Assembly (NCBI GenBank): GCA_964436305.1
Contig: CAYTCI010000026.1
Coordinates: 1-45,226, forward strand
Direction: 5' to 3'
DNA: 45,226 bases
Source of the DNA: JAKPUX01 sp964436305
Lineage (GTDB): Bacteria > Zhuqueibacterota > Zhuqueibacteria > Residuimicrobiales > Residuimicrobiaceae
A model generated the notes under the pieces. It was not told where the DNA came from. It made no database searches and was given only the letters and a program-made list of their open reading frames with translations. Position numbers and translations under genes: made by a program. The stretch's first letter is position 1, and each line of letters begins with the position of its first letter. Positions 32,029 through 39,690 of the stretch are shown piece by piece.

Positions 32029-33792
32029 ATGTCCGCCAAAAAGTCACTTTCGCTTCTCTTCCGCTGGCTGATCAGCATCGCCCTGATCGCCTGGGTGCTC
32101 TACAAGGTCGATCTTGGCAAACTCTGGCAGACGCTCAGCCAGGCGGACTGGTTTTATTTTGGCCTCTCGATCGCCCTCACCCCGCTGCTGATTTTCCTCA
32201 GCTCCTGGAAGTGGCAGGTCATCCTGCGCGCCCAGGGCATCCACGCCTCAGGCTGGCGTCTCTTCTGGCTCTACATGGTGGGTTATTTTTTCAACACGGT
32301 GCTGCCGACCAACGTCGGTGGCGACGTCGTGCGCGCCTGGGCTCTGGGCAAGGCAACGGGCGAGAACGCCAAGGCCTTCGCCTCGGTCTTCATCGAGCGC
32401 TTCACCGGCCTGACCGCCCTGATCCTGGTGGCGGTAGCCGCCTTTTTCGTCGCCCTGCGCTCTCTCTGGGATGCCTGGCTGGCGCTGGCCATGGCGGTCT
32501 CGGTCGCCGGCTACCTCGTCCTGCTGGTGATCCTCCTCAATGAGCGCTATCTCAGCTGGATGGAGAAAAGGGTGCCGGCGGGCCTGGTGCGCCGGATCTT
32601 CGTCAAGCTGCGGAAATTCCAGGAGGCGATCCTCTCGATCCGGGATCAGCGCGGCGCCCTCCTCTTCGCGATGGCCAACTCGTTCGTCTTTTATCTCGCC
32701 GCTGTGGTCAACGTCTGGGTCAGCGCCCTGGCTTTCCACTGTACCCTCTCCTTCCTCGATGCCCTGATCATCACCCCGATCATCATGGTGATCATGATGC
32801 TGCCGATTTCGATCGGCGGGATCGGCCTGGCGGAATGGGCCTATTTCTTCACCTTTGACCGCCTGGGATTCGGCGGAGCGGCCGGCCTCTCGGTGGCCCT
32901 GCTGATGCGCGTCAAGGCCCTGGTGACAGGGCTGCTCGGCGGTATCTACTATTCGACCCTGGGGATTCGCATCGATCAGGAGGTGACCATGGACCGTGAG
33001 CCCGAACGGCAGATCGGCGAGGGGGACGTCGCCGGCGAGGTCAAGTATTTCAGTGGTTTTGAGGATGTCATGCGGCGGCGAAAATCGCCGGTACACAAGT
33101 ATGCCGACATCGTCATCGGCCGCCTCCATTTCTGGCGGCTCTTTAAATACGAGATGGTTTCCCTCTTCTGCCTGCCGATGCCGGGGATGATCGGCTATGC
33201 CCTGCGGCAGCTCACCCTGCCGGCCCTGCTGCGCCACCAGGGCAAGGGCGCGGTCTGGAGCCGCAACGTCACCCTGCGCCATCCTCACAAGATCAGCATC
33301 GGCAAGCGCTGCGTCATCGAGGAGTACTGCTCGATTTCGGCCCAGGGGGATGACCAAAGCGGCATCACCCTGTCCGACGAGGTGCTGCTCGGCCGCGGTA
33401 CCGTGCTGGGGACCCGCAACGGCACCATCGAGATCGGGGAGTACAGCAATATCGGCGCCAACTGCCGCCTCGGCACGACCAGCCGGATCCGGTTCGGCAA
33501 GCACGTGCTGCTGGCAGCCAACTGCTATATCGGCGGGGCGCAGCACCGGTTCGACCGCCTGGATGTGCCGATCATGCGCCAGGGTTATGAGAGCAAGGGG
33601 GGCGTGGTGATCGAGGATGACTGCTGGCTCGGCGCCGGGGTAATCGTGCGCGATGGTGTGACCATCGGCACCGGATCGGTGATCGGCGCGGCGGCGGTCG
33701 TGACCCGGGATGTCCCGCCCTTCTCGATCGCCATGGGAATTCCCGCCCGGGTGGTGGGGTCGCGTAACGGAAAAAGTGGAGAAGGATTATGA
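32029..33792 (+). CDS. Fusion: LPG-synthase-TM (flippase-like) domain plus left-handed beta-helix acyltransferase
   Basis: Residues 1-315 form a UPF0104/LPG_synthase_TM domain with about eight membrane helices and the family motifs YFFNTVLPTNVGGDVVRAW and PISIGGIGLAEWAYFF. Related domains in MprF flip lipids. Residues 321-587 are soluble, with an acyltransferase hexapeptide region from about 403 onward: IGKRCVIEEYCSI, IEIGEYSNIGANCRLG, IEDDCWLGAGVIVRDGVTIG and the terminal GIPARVVGSRNG of WcaF/NodL-like enzymes. A perfect ribosome site lies inside the gene before codon 321. I know of no common fusion of this kind. It may couple lipid-linked glycan flipping with acylation. The stop overlaps the next gene by ATGA. 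Confidence 0.83.
   Translation: MSAKKSLSLLFRWLISIALIAWVLYKVDLGKLWQTLSQADWFYFGLSIALTPLLIFLSSWKWQVILRAQGIHASGWRLFWLYMVGYFFNTVLPTNVGGDVVRAWALGKATGENAKAFASVFIERFTGLTALILVAVAAFFVALRSLWDAWLALAMAVSVAGYLVLLVILLNERYLSWMEKRVPAGLVRRIFVKLRKFQEAILSIRDQRGALLFAMANSFVFYLAAVVNVWVSALAFHCTLSFLDALIITPIIMVIMMLPISIGGIGLAEWAYFFTFDRLGFGGAAGLSVALLMRVKALVTGLLGGIYYSTLGIRIDQEVTMDREPERQIGEGDVAGEVKYFSGFEDVMRRRKSPVHKYADIVIGRLHFWRLFKYEMVSLFCLPMPGMIGYALRQLTLPALLRHQGKGAVWSRNVTLRHPHKISIGKRCVIEEYCSISAQGDDQSGITLSDEVLLGRGTVLGTRNGTIEIGEYSNIGANCRLGTTSRIRFGKHVLLAANCYIGGAQHRFDRLDVPIMRQGYESKGGVVIEDDCWLGAGVIVRDGVTIGTGSVIGAAAVVTRDVPPFSIAMGIPARVVGSRNGKSGEGL
32978..32991 (+). promoter_or_regulatory. Internal ribosome binding site and in-frame ATG
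   Basis: AGGAGGTGA (32978-32986) is a nine-base complement of the 16S rRNA 3' end, followed 2 bases later by ATG at 32989, in frame at codon 321. The position is exactly the junction of the membrane and acyltransferase domains. A separate 267-residue acyltransferase could be made from the same gene. Confidence 0.6.
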
Positions 33793-35174
33793 AAAAGATC
33801 ACTGGGCTCCCCCTGGCCCTCCTCGCCCTGTGGGCCCTCGCGGCGGCGCCGGACCTCCGGGCGGTCGATGTGCAGGAGTACCGCGCACGCCGGCAGCACC
33901 TGCTGGCCACCATGGACATCAGCGAGGTGCTGGTCGTGCGTGCGGCGGCTACCGTCGCCCGCGCCGGCGATGTCAATTATCCCTATCACCAGGATGAGGA
34001 TTTCTACTATCTCACCGGCAGCCGGGAACCGGGACTCTTGCTCCTGCTCATCCCCGCCGGTTTTGCCATGGAGGAGCGAATCGTTCATGAACTGCTCTTC
34101 GCCCCGCCTGCGCGCAGCAACGCCTATACCGGCATGACCCCCGGGCCGGAAAAACTGCACGAAGTGCTGGGCATCGAGGCGGCCCTCCCCGATAACCGCT
34201 TCCAGAGCCTCTTCGGTCAGATCCTCGCTGGCAAACGCCTGCTCTATCTCGCCGGCCTGTCGCCCGCCTTCATCAACGATCCGGTCGCGGGCAAGGGCTA
34301 TTTTCTCGATCGCGACAGCAAGAAAGCCCTGAAGGACAAGTATCCCGGTCTGCAGATCAAATCGGCCACTGCCCTGCTCACGCCGCTGCGGCTGATCAAA
34401 TCGGAGGGTGAGGTGGCGCTGATGCAAAGCGCGATCGACGCGACCGATGCGGCCCTGCGCGAGGCGATGAAGGGCTGCGAGCCGGGGCAGTACGAATACG
34501 AGCTCCAGGCCGTGATCGAGTATGGCTTTTTACGCGGCGGCTGCATGGCGCTGGCCTTCCCCTCGATCGTCGGATCGGGGCCCAATTCGGTCATCCTGCA
34601 TTACGACGCCAACGAACGGCGGATGGAGGCGGGCGAAACGGTGGTGATGGATGTCGGCGGTGAGTTCCAGGGCTATTGTGCCGATGTCACCCGCACCATC
34701 CCGGTCAGCGGCCGCTTTTCTCCCGAGCAAAGGGCGATCTATACCCTGGTGCTGGCGGCCCATGATTCGGCGATCGCGCTGATCCGGCCGGGGGCGACCA
34801 TCGCCGAGCTCAACAAAAAGGCCGCAGCCGTGGTCGGCCGCGGCCTGAGTCAGCTTGGCCTGATGAAGGAGGGCGAGGAGGTGGCGAAATTTTTGCCGCA
34901 CGGGATCAGCCACCAGCTCGGCCTCGAGGCGCACGACCTCGAGGGCAACGGTCCGCTGGCGCCGGGCATGGTGATCACCATCGAGCCGGGCATCTATATC
35001 GGCCCCGCTATGACCGGGGTGCCGGCCGCTTACCGTGCCATCGGCATCCGCATCGAGGATGACGTCCTGGTGACGCCGGCGGGACACCGGGTGCTCTCCA
35101 ACGCCCCGCGCACGATCGACGAGATCGAAAAGCTGATGAAAAAGAAAGGGATCGCCAACCATCCGATCGGCTGA
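33789..35174 (+). CDS. Secreted Xaa-Pro aminopeptidase-like M24B metallopeptidase
   Basis: The 461-residue protein has a signal peptide (about 1-24, LLALWALAAAPDLRA), an aminopeptidase-P N-terminal domain (DVNYPYHQDEDFYYLTG) and an M24 pita-bread domain. The five metal ligands are visible: Asp in VVMDVGGEF, Asp in CADVTRTIP, His in LPHGISHQLGLEAHD, Glu in ITIEPGIY and Glu in RIEDDVLV. It removes N-terminal residues before proline, here probably in the periplasm. It overlaps the fusion gene by ATGA but its role in the polysaccharide locus is not obvious. A strong terminator follows. Confidence 0.92.
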   Translation: MKKITGLPLALLALWALAAAPDLRAVDVQEYRARRQHLLATMDISEVLVVRAAATVARAGDVNYPYHQDEDFYYLTGSREPGLLLLLIPAGFAMEERIVHELLFAPPARSNAYTGMTPGPEKLHEVLGIEAALPDNRFQSLFGQILAGKRLLYLAGLSPAFINDPVAGKGYFLDRDSKKALKDKYPGLQIKSATALLTPLRLIKSEGEVALMQSAIDATDAALREAMKGCEPGQYEYELQAVIEYGFLRGGCMALAFPSIVGSGPNSVILHYDANERRMEAGETVVMDVGGEFQGYCADVTRTIPVSGRFSPEQRAIYTLVLAAHDSAIALIRPGATIAELNKKAAAVVGRGLSQLGLMKEGEEVAKFLPHGISHQLGLEAHDLEGNGPLAPGMVITIEPGIYIGPAMTGVPAAYRAIGIRIEDDVLVTPAGHRVLSNAPRTIDEIEKLMKKKGIANHPIG

Positions 35175-35198
35175 TCCCTCTTTCACTGCCTGACAGCA

Positions 35199-35241
35199 CG
35201 CCGCGGGACTTTGGCCGTAATCCCGCGGCGTTTGTTTTTTC
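35199..35241 (+). terminator. Intrinsic terminator closing the exopolysaccharide locus
   Basis: ACGCCGCGGGA (35199-35209) and TCCCGCGGCGT (35222-35232) make a perfect 11-bp stem with a 12-base loop, then TTTGTTTTTT. It ends the plus-strand locus 25 bases after the peptidase stop, between convergent genes; on the minus strand no T-tract follows. Confidence 0.92.
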
Positions 35242-35251
35242 GGGCTGATCG

Positions 35252-38200
35252 CTAGCGCATCAAGACGAGCTTTCTGGTTTGCCGGATCCCCCCGGTCTGG
35301 AGAACTGCGTAGTAGACGCCGGAGGGTGCCGCTTCTCCCTTGAGATTCCTGCCCTGCCAGATTAAACGGTGGATCCCCGCCGCCCTTTCCCCTTCGCACA
35401 GCGTTTGCACCAGTTCGCCGCTCAGGTTGAAAATCCGTAGCGCGGCACTCTGCCGCAAGGGCAGCGAGAGTGTAAAGGTGGTGGTGGCATTGAAGGGATT
35501 GGGATAGTTTTGCCCGAGTTCGATCACCTGCGGCAGAATGGTCGCGGGCTCGGCCGCAACCCCGGTCCGGTTGAGGAGGAAGCGCCAGTGAACCTCGGTG
35601 GTGAGCTTGCCGTCGCTGACGCTGCCGGTGACAGTAAAGTTTCCATCTTCGTCGACCGCCAGGGTGGGGTTGACGACCAGGGTCAGGCTCGGCTGATGGT
35701 CCACCGGATTACCGTTGACGCGCCACTCGAAGAGGATCGCATCGCCATCGGGATCGAGCACGGTGTTGAAGGCGAAGGAGAGGGAGGTGCCGGGTGCGAC
35801 CAGGGCCAGGGCGGTATCGGCGGGTGAGAAGCCGGCGATGATCGGCGCCCGGTTGCTCTCCGGAAAGTAACCGATGAGCGTCCAGAGGGTGGAGATCCCG
35901 CCGGTGCTCTGGCAGTCAAAGTGGACGAGGCCGGGGGAATCAGCCGGCCGGACCTGAAAGAGGGCCTCGCCCCTGGCATCGGTGAGGAGGATGGGCTGCG
36001 AGAGCACATGGCCGCCGTCCGGCGCGGCGATGCTCACCTGCACCCCGGCCAGCGGATTGCCGAAGCGATCGGTCAGCCGGAGGGTCAGTTTGACCCCATC
36101 GGCTCCGGGCAGGGCGATCCGCTGGCTGTCCGGGCTCACCTTGACCAGCGCCGCCGGCGCCTCCGGAGCCGCAGTAGCGGTGAAAAGCAGGGGCGGCAAG
36201 GGGGCATCCCCCGCGTAGACCTGGATCACGCTGGTGGTCGCCTGCTCGCCCAGGGTCAGCAGGGCGGAGGCCAGACCGCTGGCGTCGCTGCGGGTGGCGA
36301 ATTCCGGCGATCCGGCAAAACGGGCATCGCCCTGGGTCACCTTGAAGAGGACGGCCAGATCGGCGACGGGATTGCCATTGGCGTCGCCCATCTGGATGAT
36401 GAAGGGGGCCGCCAGCGCCCGGCCGACGATGCCGTTCTGCTGGTTACCGCTGACAATGGCCCACTGCGCCGGCTCGCTGGCCGCCGCGGAGGCCTTGAGG
36501 GTGAGGGTGGTTTGTTCCAGCCCACGGATGCGGGCCGTCAGCAGATTGTTGCGCCGGCCCGCCACCGGTCCCATGCTCCAGAGCACCCGGCAATAGCCGG
36601 CGGTATCCGAAAAGACACTGCAGGTCGTCTTGCGGTTCACCAGGCCGCCACCCGCAACAACACTCAGCTCCACGGTGACGCCCCCCTTGGGTTCCTTTTC
36701 GTGGCCGAGCACGCGCAGGACCAGCGGCGCCGGGAGCGGCGTGTTGATGCGTCCGGTCTGATCGTCGCCCGAGACATACAGGAGCTGGTCGAGAAGGGCC
36801 GGCGCCACGAAGCGCACCTGGGCGGTATCCGCGAGGGTGAATCCGGCGCCCTTGATGAAAGCGCTGACGCTCTTTAATTCAGCCGTGGTGCTGCGGAGTT
36901 TGGCCCGAACCAGCCCGTCGCGACTGCTGATCGAGTCGGTGAGGCTGATGACATTCCGCTGGCCGCTGGCCGTGATATCCACCGTGAACCCCGCCAGGGG
37001 ACGGGAGGCGGCATCGCGCAGGGTGACGCTGATGTCCGACCAGGCGCTGCCATCGGCGATCACCGGGGTCGTGGCCGAGACTGTGCTCAGGGTGTTCTCC
37101 GGCAGCACCGGCAGCGCGATCTCCATCAACAGGGGAGCGCCGGTGAGCACGCTCTCGCTGCTGGTGCTGCTGACCACCAGCTGGTTGAAGGCGCCGAGGT
37201 AGCGGCCAAGGGTCCAGAAGGCTGAGGCGGTTCCTGCGGCATCGCTGACCACCACCTGCGCACGAGCCCCATTCATGTTGCCTCCGCCCGAGACGACCTC
37301 GAATTGCACGGCATAGCCGGCAACCGGGTTGCCGTAGCGGTCGGTGATGGCGGCGACGATCGGATTGGTCAGGGTCCTGCCGGGAGTGCCGCTCTGGGTG
37401 AAGCCGCTCTGTGCACTCATGCGGTAGGCCGCGCCGCTGGTCGCCCGCGCGGTGAAGGGGACGAGGGTGGCTAACGGCGCTGTCCGGGCGGTCACGCTGA
37501 TCGTCCCCGCGGTGGTGCCCAGGGTGAGGGCTGCACGCGCCAGCCCCTGCGCGTCGGTCATCACCCGGTGGGTGGTTTCTCCCGAGATCGTCGCCGAGCC
37601 GGAGAGGACCGTAAAGTCGACGGGATAGGCGGTGACCGCCGCACCCTTGTTGTCGGTCACCCTGACGACCAGCTCTGCGGCCAGAAGAGAGCCGACGGTG
37701 CCCGTCTGATTGTCGCCAGAGACCAGCTGAATGCTGGCGGCTGTCTGCGGCGGAGGATTGAACAGGACGGTGGCGGTCAGGGTCCATTCGAAGCCGGCTA
37801 TGCGCGCGGTGATGATTTTGCTCCCGGCGGCCGTGCTGGTCAGGGTAGCTGTGACCTGCCCGGAAGAGTTGGTCAGCGAGTCGGCCATGGTAAACTGGTT
37901 CCCAGTGCCGCTGGCGGCGAGGCGGACGAGATAGCCGCTGAGGAGTTGGCCGGTGGCGTCGCGCAGGGTGAGGGTGATATTCGAGGTTTCGCTGCCGTTG
38001 GCGAGGAGCGGTGAGGTGGCGCTGAGCGAGGAGCGGGCGCTGTCCGGAGGGGCGCCGAGCCCCGCCTCAACCGTCAGGGGGGAACCCTGCATGGGCTGGC
38101 CGTTGAAGCTGCTGCTAATTTGCATCAGCTGCGCGACCCCGCGGTAGGGTCCCATGCTCCAGAGCGCCGCCGCCTTGCCCTCGCTGTCGGTCAAGAGAGT

Positions 38201-39385
38201 GAGGGTGCTCTGGCCTTGCAGGGTGCCGCCGCCGGCCGCAACAGAAAAGAGGAGACTGTGGGCAGCCGCCGGATTGTTGAATTGATCGCGGACCTGGACG
38301 ACAATGGGCGCGGGAAGCGGCTGCCCGGGAGTTCCGCTCTGTCCGCCGCCGCTGACGAGCTGGAGGGTGCGGCTGGCCGGGACGGTCGCAGTGGCGGCAA
38401 AGGCCACCGGCGATCCGGCCGCTCCCGCCACGGCCGCCTGCAGGGTGTACGGCCCGGCTGTGGCTCCCAGGGTGACATGGATCGCCGCCAGGCCGGCGGC
38501 GTCGGTCGAGACCGGCTGGGCCTCGACGATCTGGCCGCTGCCGGAGGTGAAGGTGAAGGTCACCGGCACATTGGCCTGGGGATTTCCATCGGTATCGGCA
38601 ACCTTGACCACCAGGGGCGCGGCGAGGGTGGCTCCGGTGTCGGCGCTCTGGCTGTCGCCGGAGACCTTGCTCATTGCCAGGGAGGGGCCCGGTACCAGAA
38701 TGCGGGCATTGAACCAGATCGGCCCCGGCTGGCCGGGATAGCCCTTGCTGTCGCGATTGACAAAAATGTAACGGAAGAACTGGTTCTGGCCGGACCAGCC
38801 GGTGCCGCTGATTTTGGGATCCATAATCAGGTTGCCGTCGATGTAAAAACTGATCCAACTCGCTTGCCAGATCACCTTGAATTCGTAGGTCCGCTTGTAA
38901 TTCCAGGTTGAGCTCTGCATTGCCCGGCCATCGCTGCGGGTGTCGACGCCCCGGGGGGCATAATCGATACGGAATCCCGCCATCCCCGGGCCGTCGGTAT
39001 AACCGGTGCCGGTGCGATAGAGCCACCACGAACCCGTGTCGTACTGCGGCGTTGAATACATGTCCAGATGCGAGGCCATGCTGAGGATGTTCTGTTTGGC
39101 ATCGACGCTCTGCGTGACCGGATCGAAATTGGTGACGTTGATGATAAAGGTCCCCTCGGCCGGCAGATCGGCCGGCAGGGTGATGACGAGCTGGCTGTTC
39201 TGGGTGGAGGCTTTCCAGCCGCGTCCCGGCAGGAACTCACCCCCCTTGTTGGTGAGCAGGCCCATTTTGGTCGAGGCGCCGCTGGTGAGACTGTCTGAAT
39301 AGAGCAGGCGCTTGTGCACCGGGATGGTCTGGGAGAAGAGGGTACCCGCTACGAGGAGGGCGAGCAGCAGCAATCGGTATCGCAT
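35252..39385 (-). CDS. Large secreted Ig-repeat protein with type IX secretion sorting domain
   Basis: The 1377-residue protein has a signal peptide (about 1-19) and a LamG-like head (about 25-233, with SWISFYIDGNLIMDP). Nine Big_1-like domains of about 100 residues follow, from 240 to 1173, starting near 241, 344, 452, 555, 658, 766, 871, 978 and 1083. Next are a PKD-like domain (about 1178-1272, VLDPDGDAILFEW) and a Por-type tail (1286-1377: LGQNYPNPFNATTTFTLSLP, then SGVYYAVLQTGG and RKLVLMR). Proteins of this plan are exported through the outer membrane and attached to the surface. AGGAG precedes ATG by 6 bases. Adhesion or matrix structure is the likely role. It is divergent from the GH140-like gene. 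Confidence 0.88.
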   Translation of the reverse strand: MRYRLLLLALLVAGTLFSQTIPVHKRLLYSDSLTSGASTKMGLLTNKGGEFLPGRGWKASTQNSQLVITLPADLPAEGTFIINVTNFDPVTQSVDAKQNILSMASHLDMYSTPQYDTGSWWLYRTGTGYTDGPGMAGFRIDYAPRGVDTRSDGRAMQSSTWNYKRTYEFKVIWQASWISFYIDGNLIMDPKISGTGWSGQNQFFRYIFVNRDSKGYPGQPGPIWFNARILVPGPSLAMSKVSGDSQSADTGATLAAPLVVKVADTDGNPQANVPVTFTFTSGSGQIVEAQPVSTDAAGLAAIHVTLGATAGPYTLQAAVAGAAGSPVAFAATATVPASRTLQLVSGGGQSGTPGQPLPAPIVVQVRDQFNNPAAAHSLLFSVAAGGGTLQGQSTLTLLTDSEGKAAALWSMGPYRGVAQLMQISSSFNGQPMQGSPLTVEAGLGAPPDSARSSLSATSPLLANGSETSNITLTLRDATGQLLSGYLVRLAASGTGNQFTMADSLTNSSGQVTATLTSTAAGSKIITARIAGFEWTLTATVLFNPPPQTAASIQLVSGDNQTGTVGSLLAAELVVRVTDNKGAAVTAYPVDFTVLSGSATISGETTHRVMTDAQGLARAALTLGTTAGTISVTARTAPLATLVPFTARATSGAAYRMSAQSGFTQSGTPGRTLTNPIVAAITDRYGNPVAGYAVQFEVVSGGGNMNGARAQVVVSDAAGTASAFWTLGRYLGAFNQLVVSSTSSESVLTGAPLLMEIALPVLPENTLSTVSATTPVIADGSAWSDISVTLRDAASRPLAGFTVDITASGQRNVISLTDSISSRDGLVRAKLRSTTAELKSVSAFIKGAGFTLADTAQVRFVAPALLDQLLYVSGDDQTGRINTPLPAPLVLRVLGHEKEPKGGVTVELSVVAGGGLVNRKTTCSVFSDTAGYCRVLWSMGPVAGRRNNLLTARIRGLEQTTLTLKASAAASEPAQWAIVSGNQQNGIVGRALAAPFIIQMGDANGNPVADLAVLFKVTQGDARFAGSPEFATRSDASGLASALLTLGEQATTSVIQVYAGDAPLPPLLFTATAAPEAPAALVKVSPDSQRIALPGADGVKLTLRLTDRFGNPLAGVQVSIAAPDGGHVLSQPILLTDARGEALFQVRPADSPGLVHFDCQSTGGISTLWTLIGYFPESNRAPIIAGFSPADTALALVAPGTSLSFAFNTVLDPDGDAILFEWRVNGNPVDHQPSLTLVVNPTLAVDEDGNFTVTGSVSDGKLTTEVHWRFLLNRTGVAAEPATILPQVIELGQNYPNPFNATTTFTLSLPLRQSAALRIFNLSGELVQTLCEGERAAGIHRLIWQGRNLKGEAAPSGVYYAVLQTGGIRQTRKLVLMR

Positions 39386-39690
39386 AGCAGACTCCTGTCA
39401 AGGAGAAGCGTGGCTCGAGACAACGGATGCAGAATCAACAAGATGGCTGATAATTGTATACAGGTTCATCCCCCTGTTCGCAGAAAGCAAATCCGGTAAT
39501 TTGGCGGCTATTGATCAAAAATGGAATTGGCAGTTCAAAAAATGTAAGCGGAGAGCGGGGGGATCCCAATACAACTCATTTAAAATCAATTCAAAAAATT
39601 TGGCAAGGACTTTGCATGGCAAGTCAGCGGGATAATTTCAAGAACAGGCCTAATGAACCCAAACTCCGGCATGGAACGGGAGGTATCGAC
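39386..39690. other. Divergent intergenic region between two secreted-protein genes
   Basis: This 305-base A+T-richer region must hold promoters for both genes. It carries a sigma-54-type element for the plus-strand gene and two copies of CARTTCAAAAAATKT (39531-39545 and 39587-39601), 56 bases apart. A TATACAAT stretch on the minus strand (about 39455) could be a -10 box for the Ig-repeat gene but has no good -35. Open frames running through it upstream of 39691 are not gene-like. Confidence 0.6.
39601..39616 (+). promoter_or_regulatory. Sigma-54 (RpoN) type promoter for the GH140-like gene
   Basis: TGGCAAGGACTTTGCA matches the -24/-12 consensus at 11 of 12 defined positions with exact spacing. 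Transcription near 39627 gives a 64-base leader ending in GGGAGG 7 bases before ATG. It shares its ACTTTGCATGG/ACTTTGCATAA half with the element at 17453. Confidence 0.72.

Noticed and set aside
39454..39690. N-terminal extension of the GH140-like protein
   Set aside because: It would cover the sigma-54-type promoter and bury the signal peptide; GGGAGG before 39691 fixes the start.
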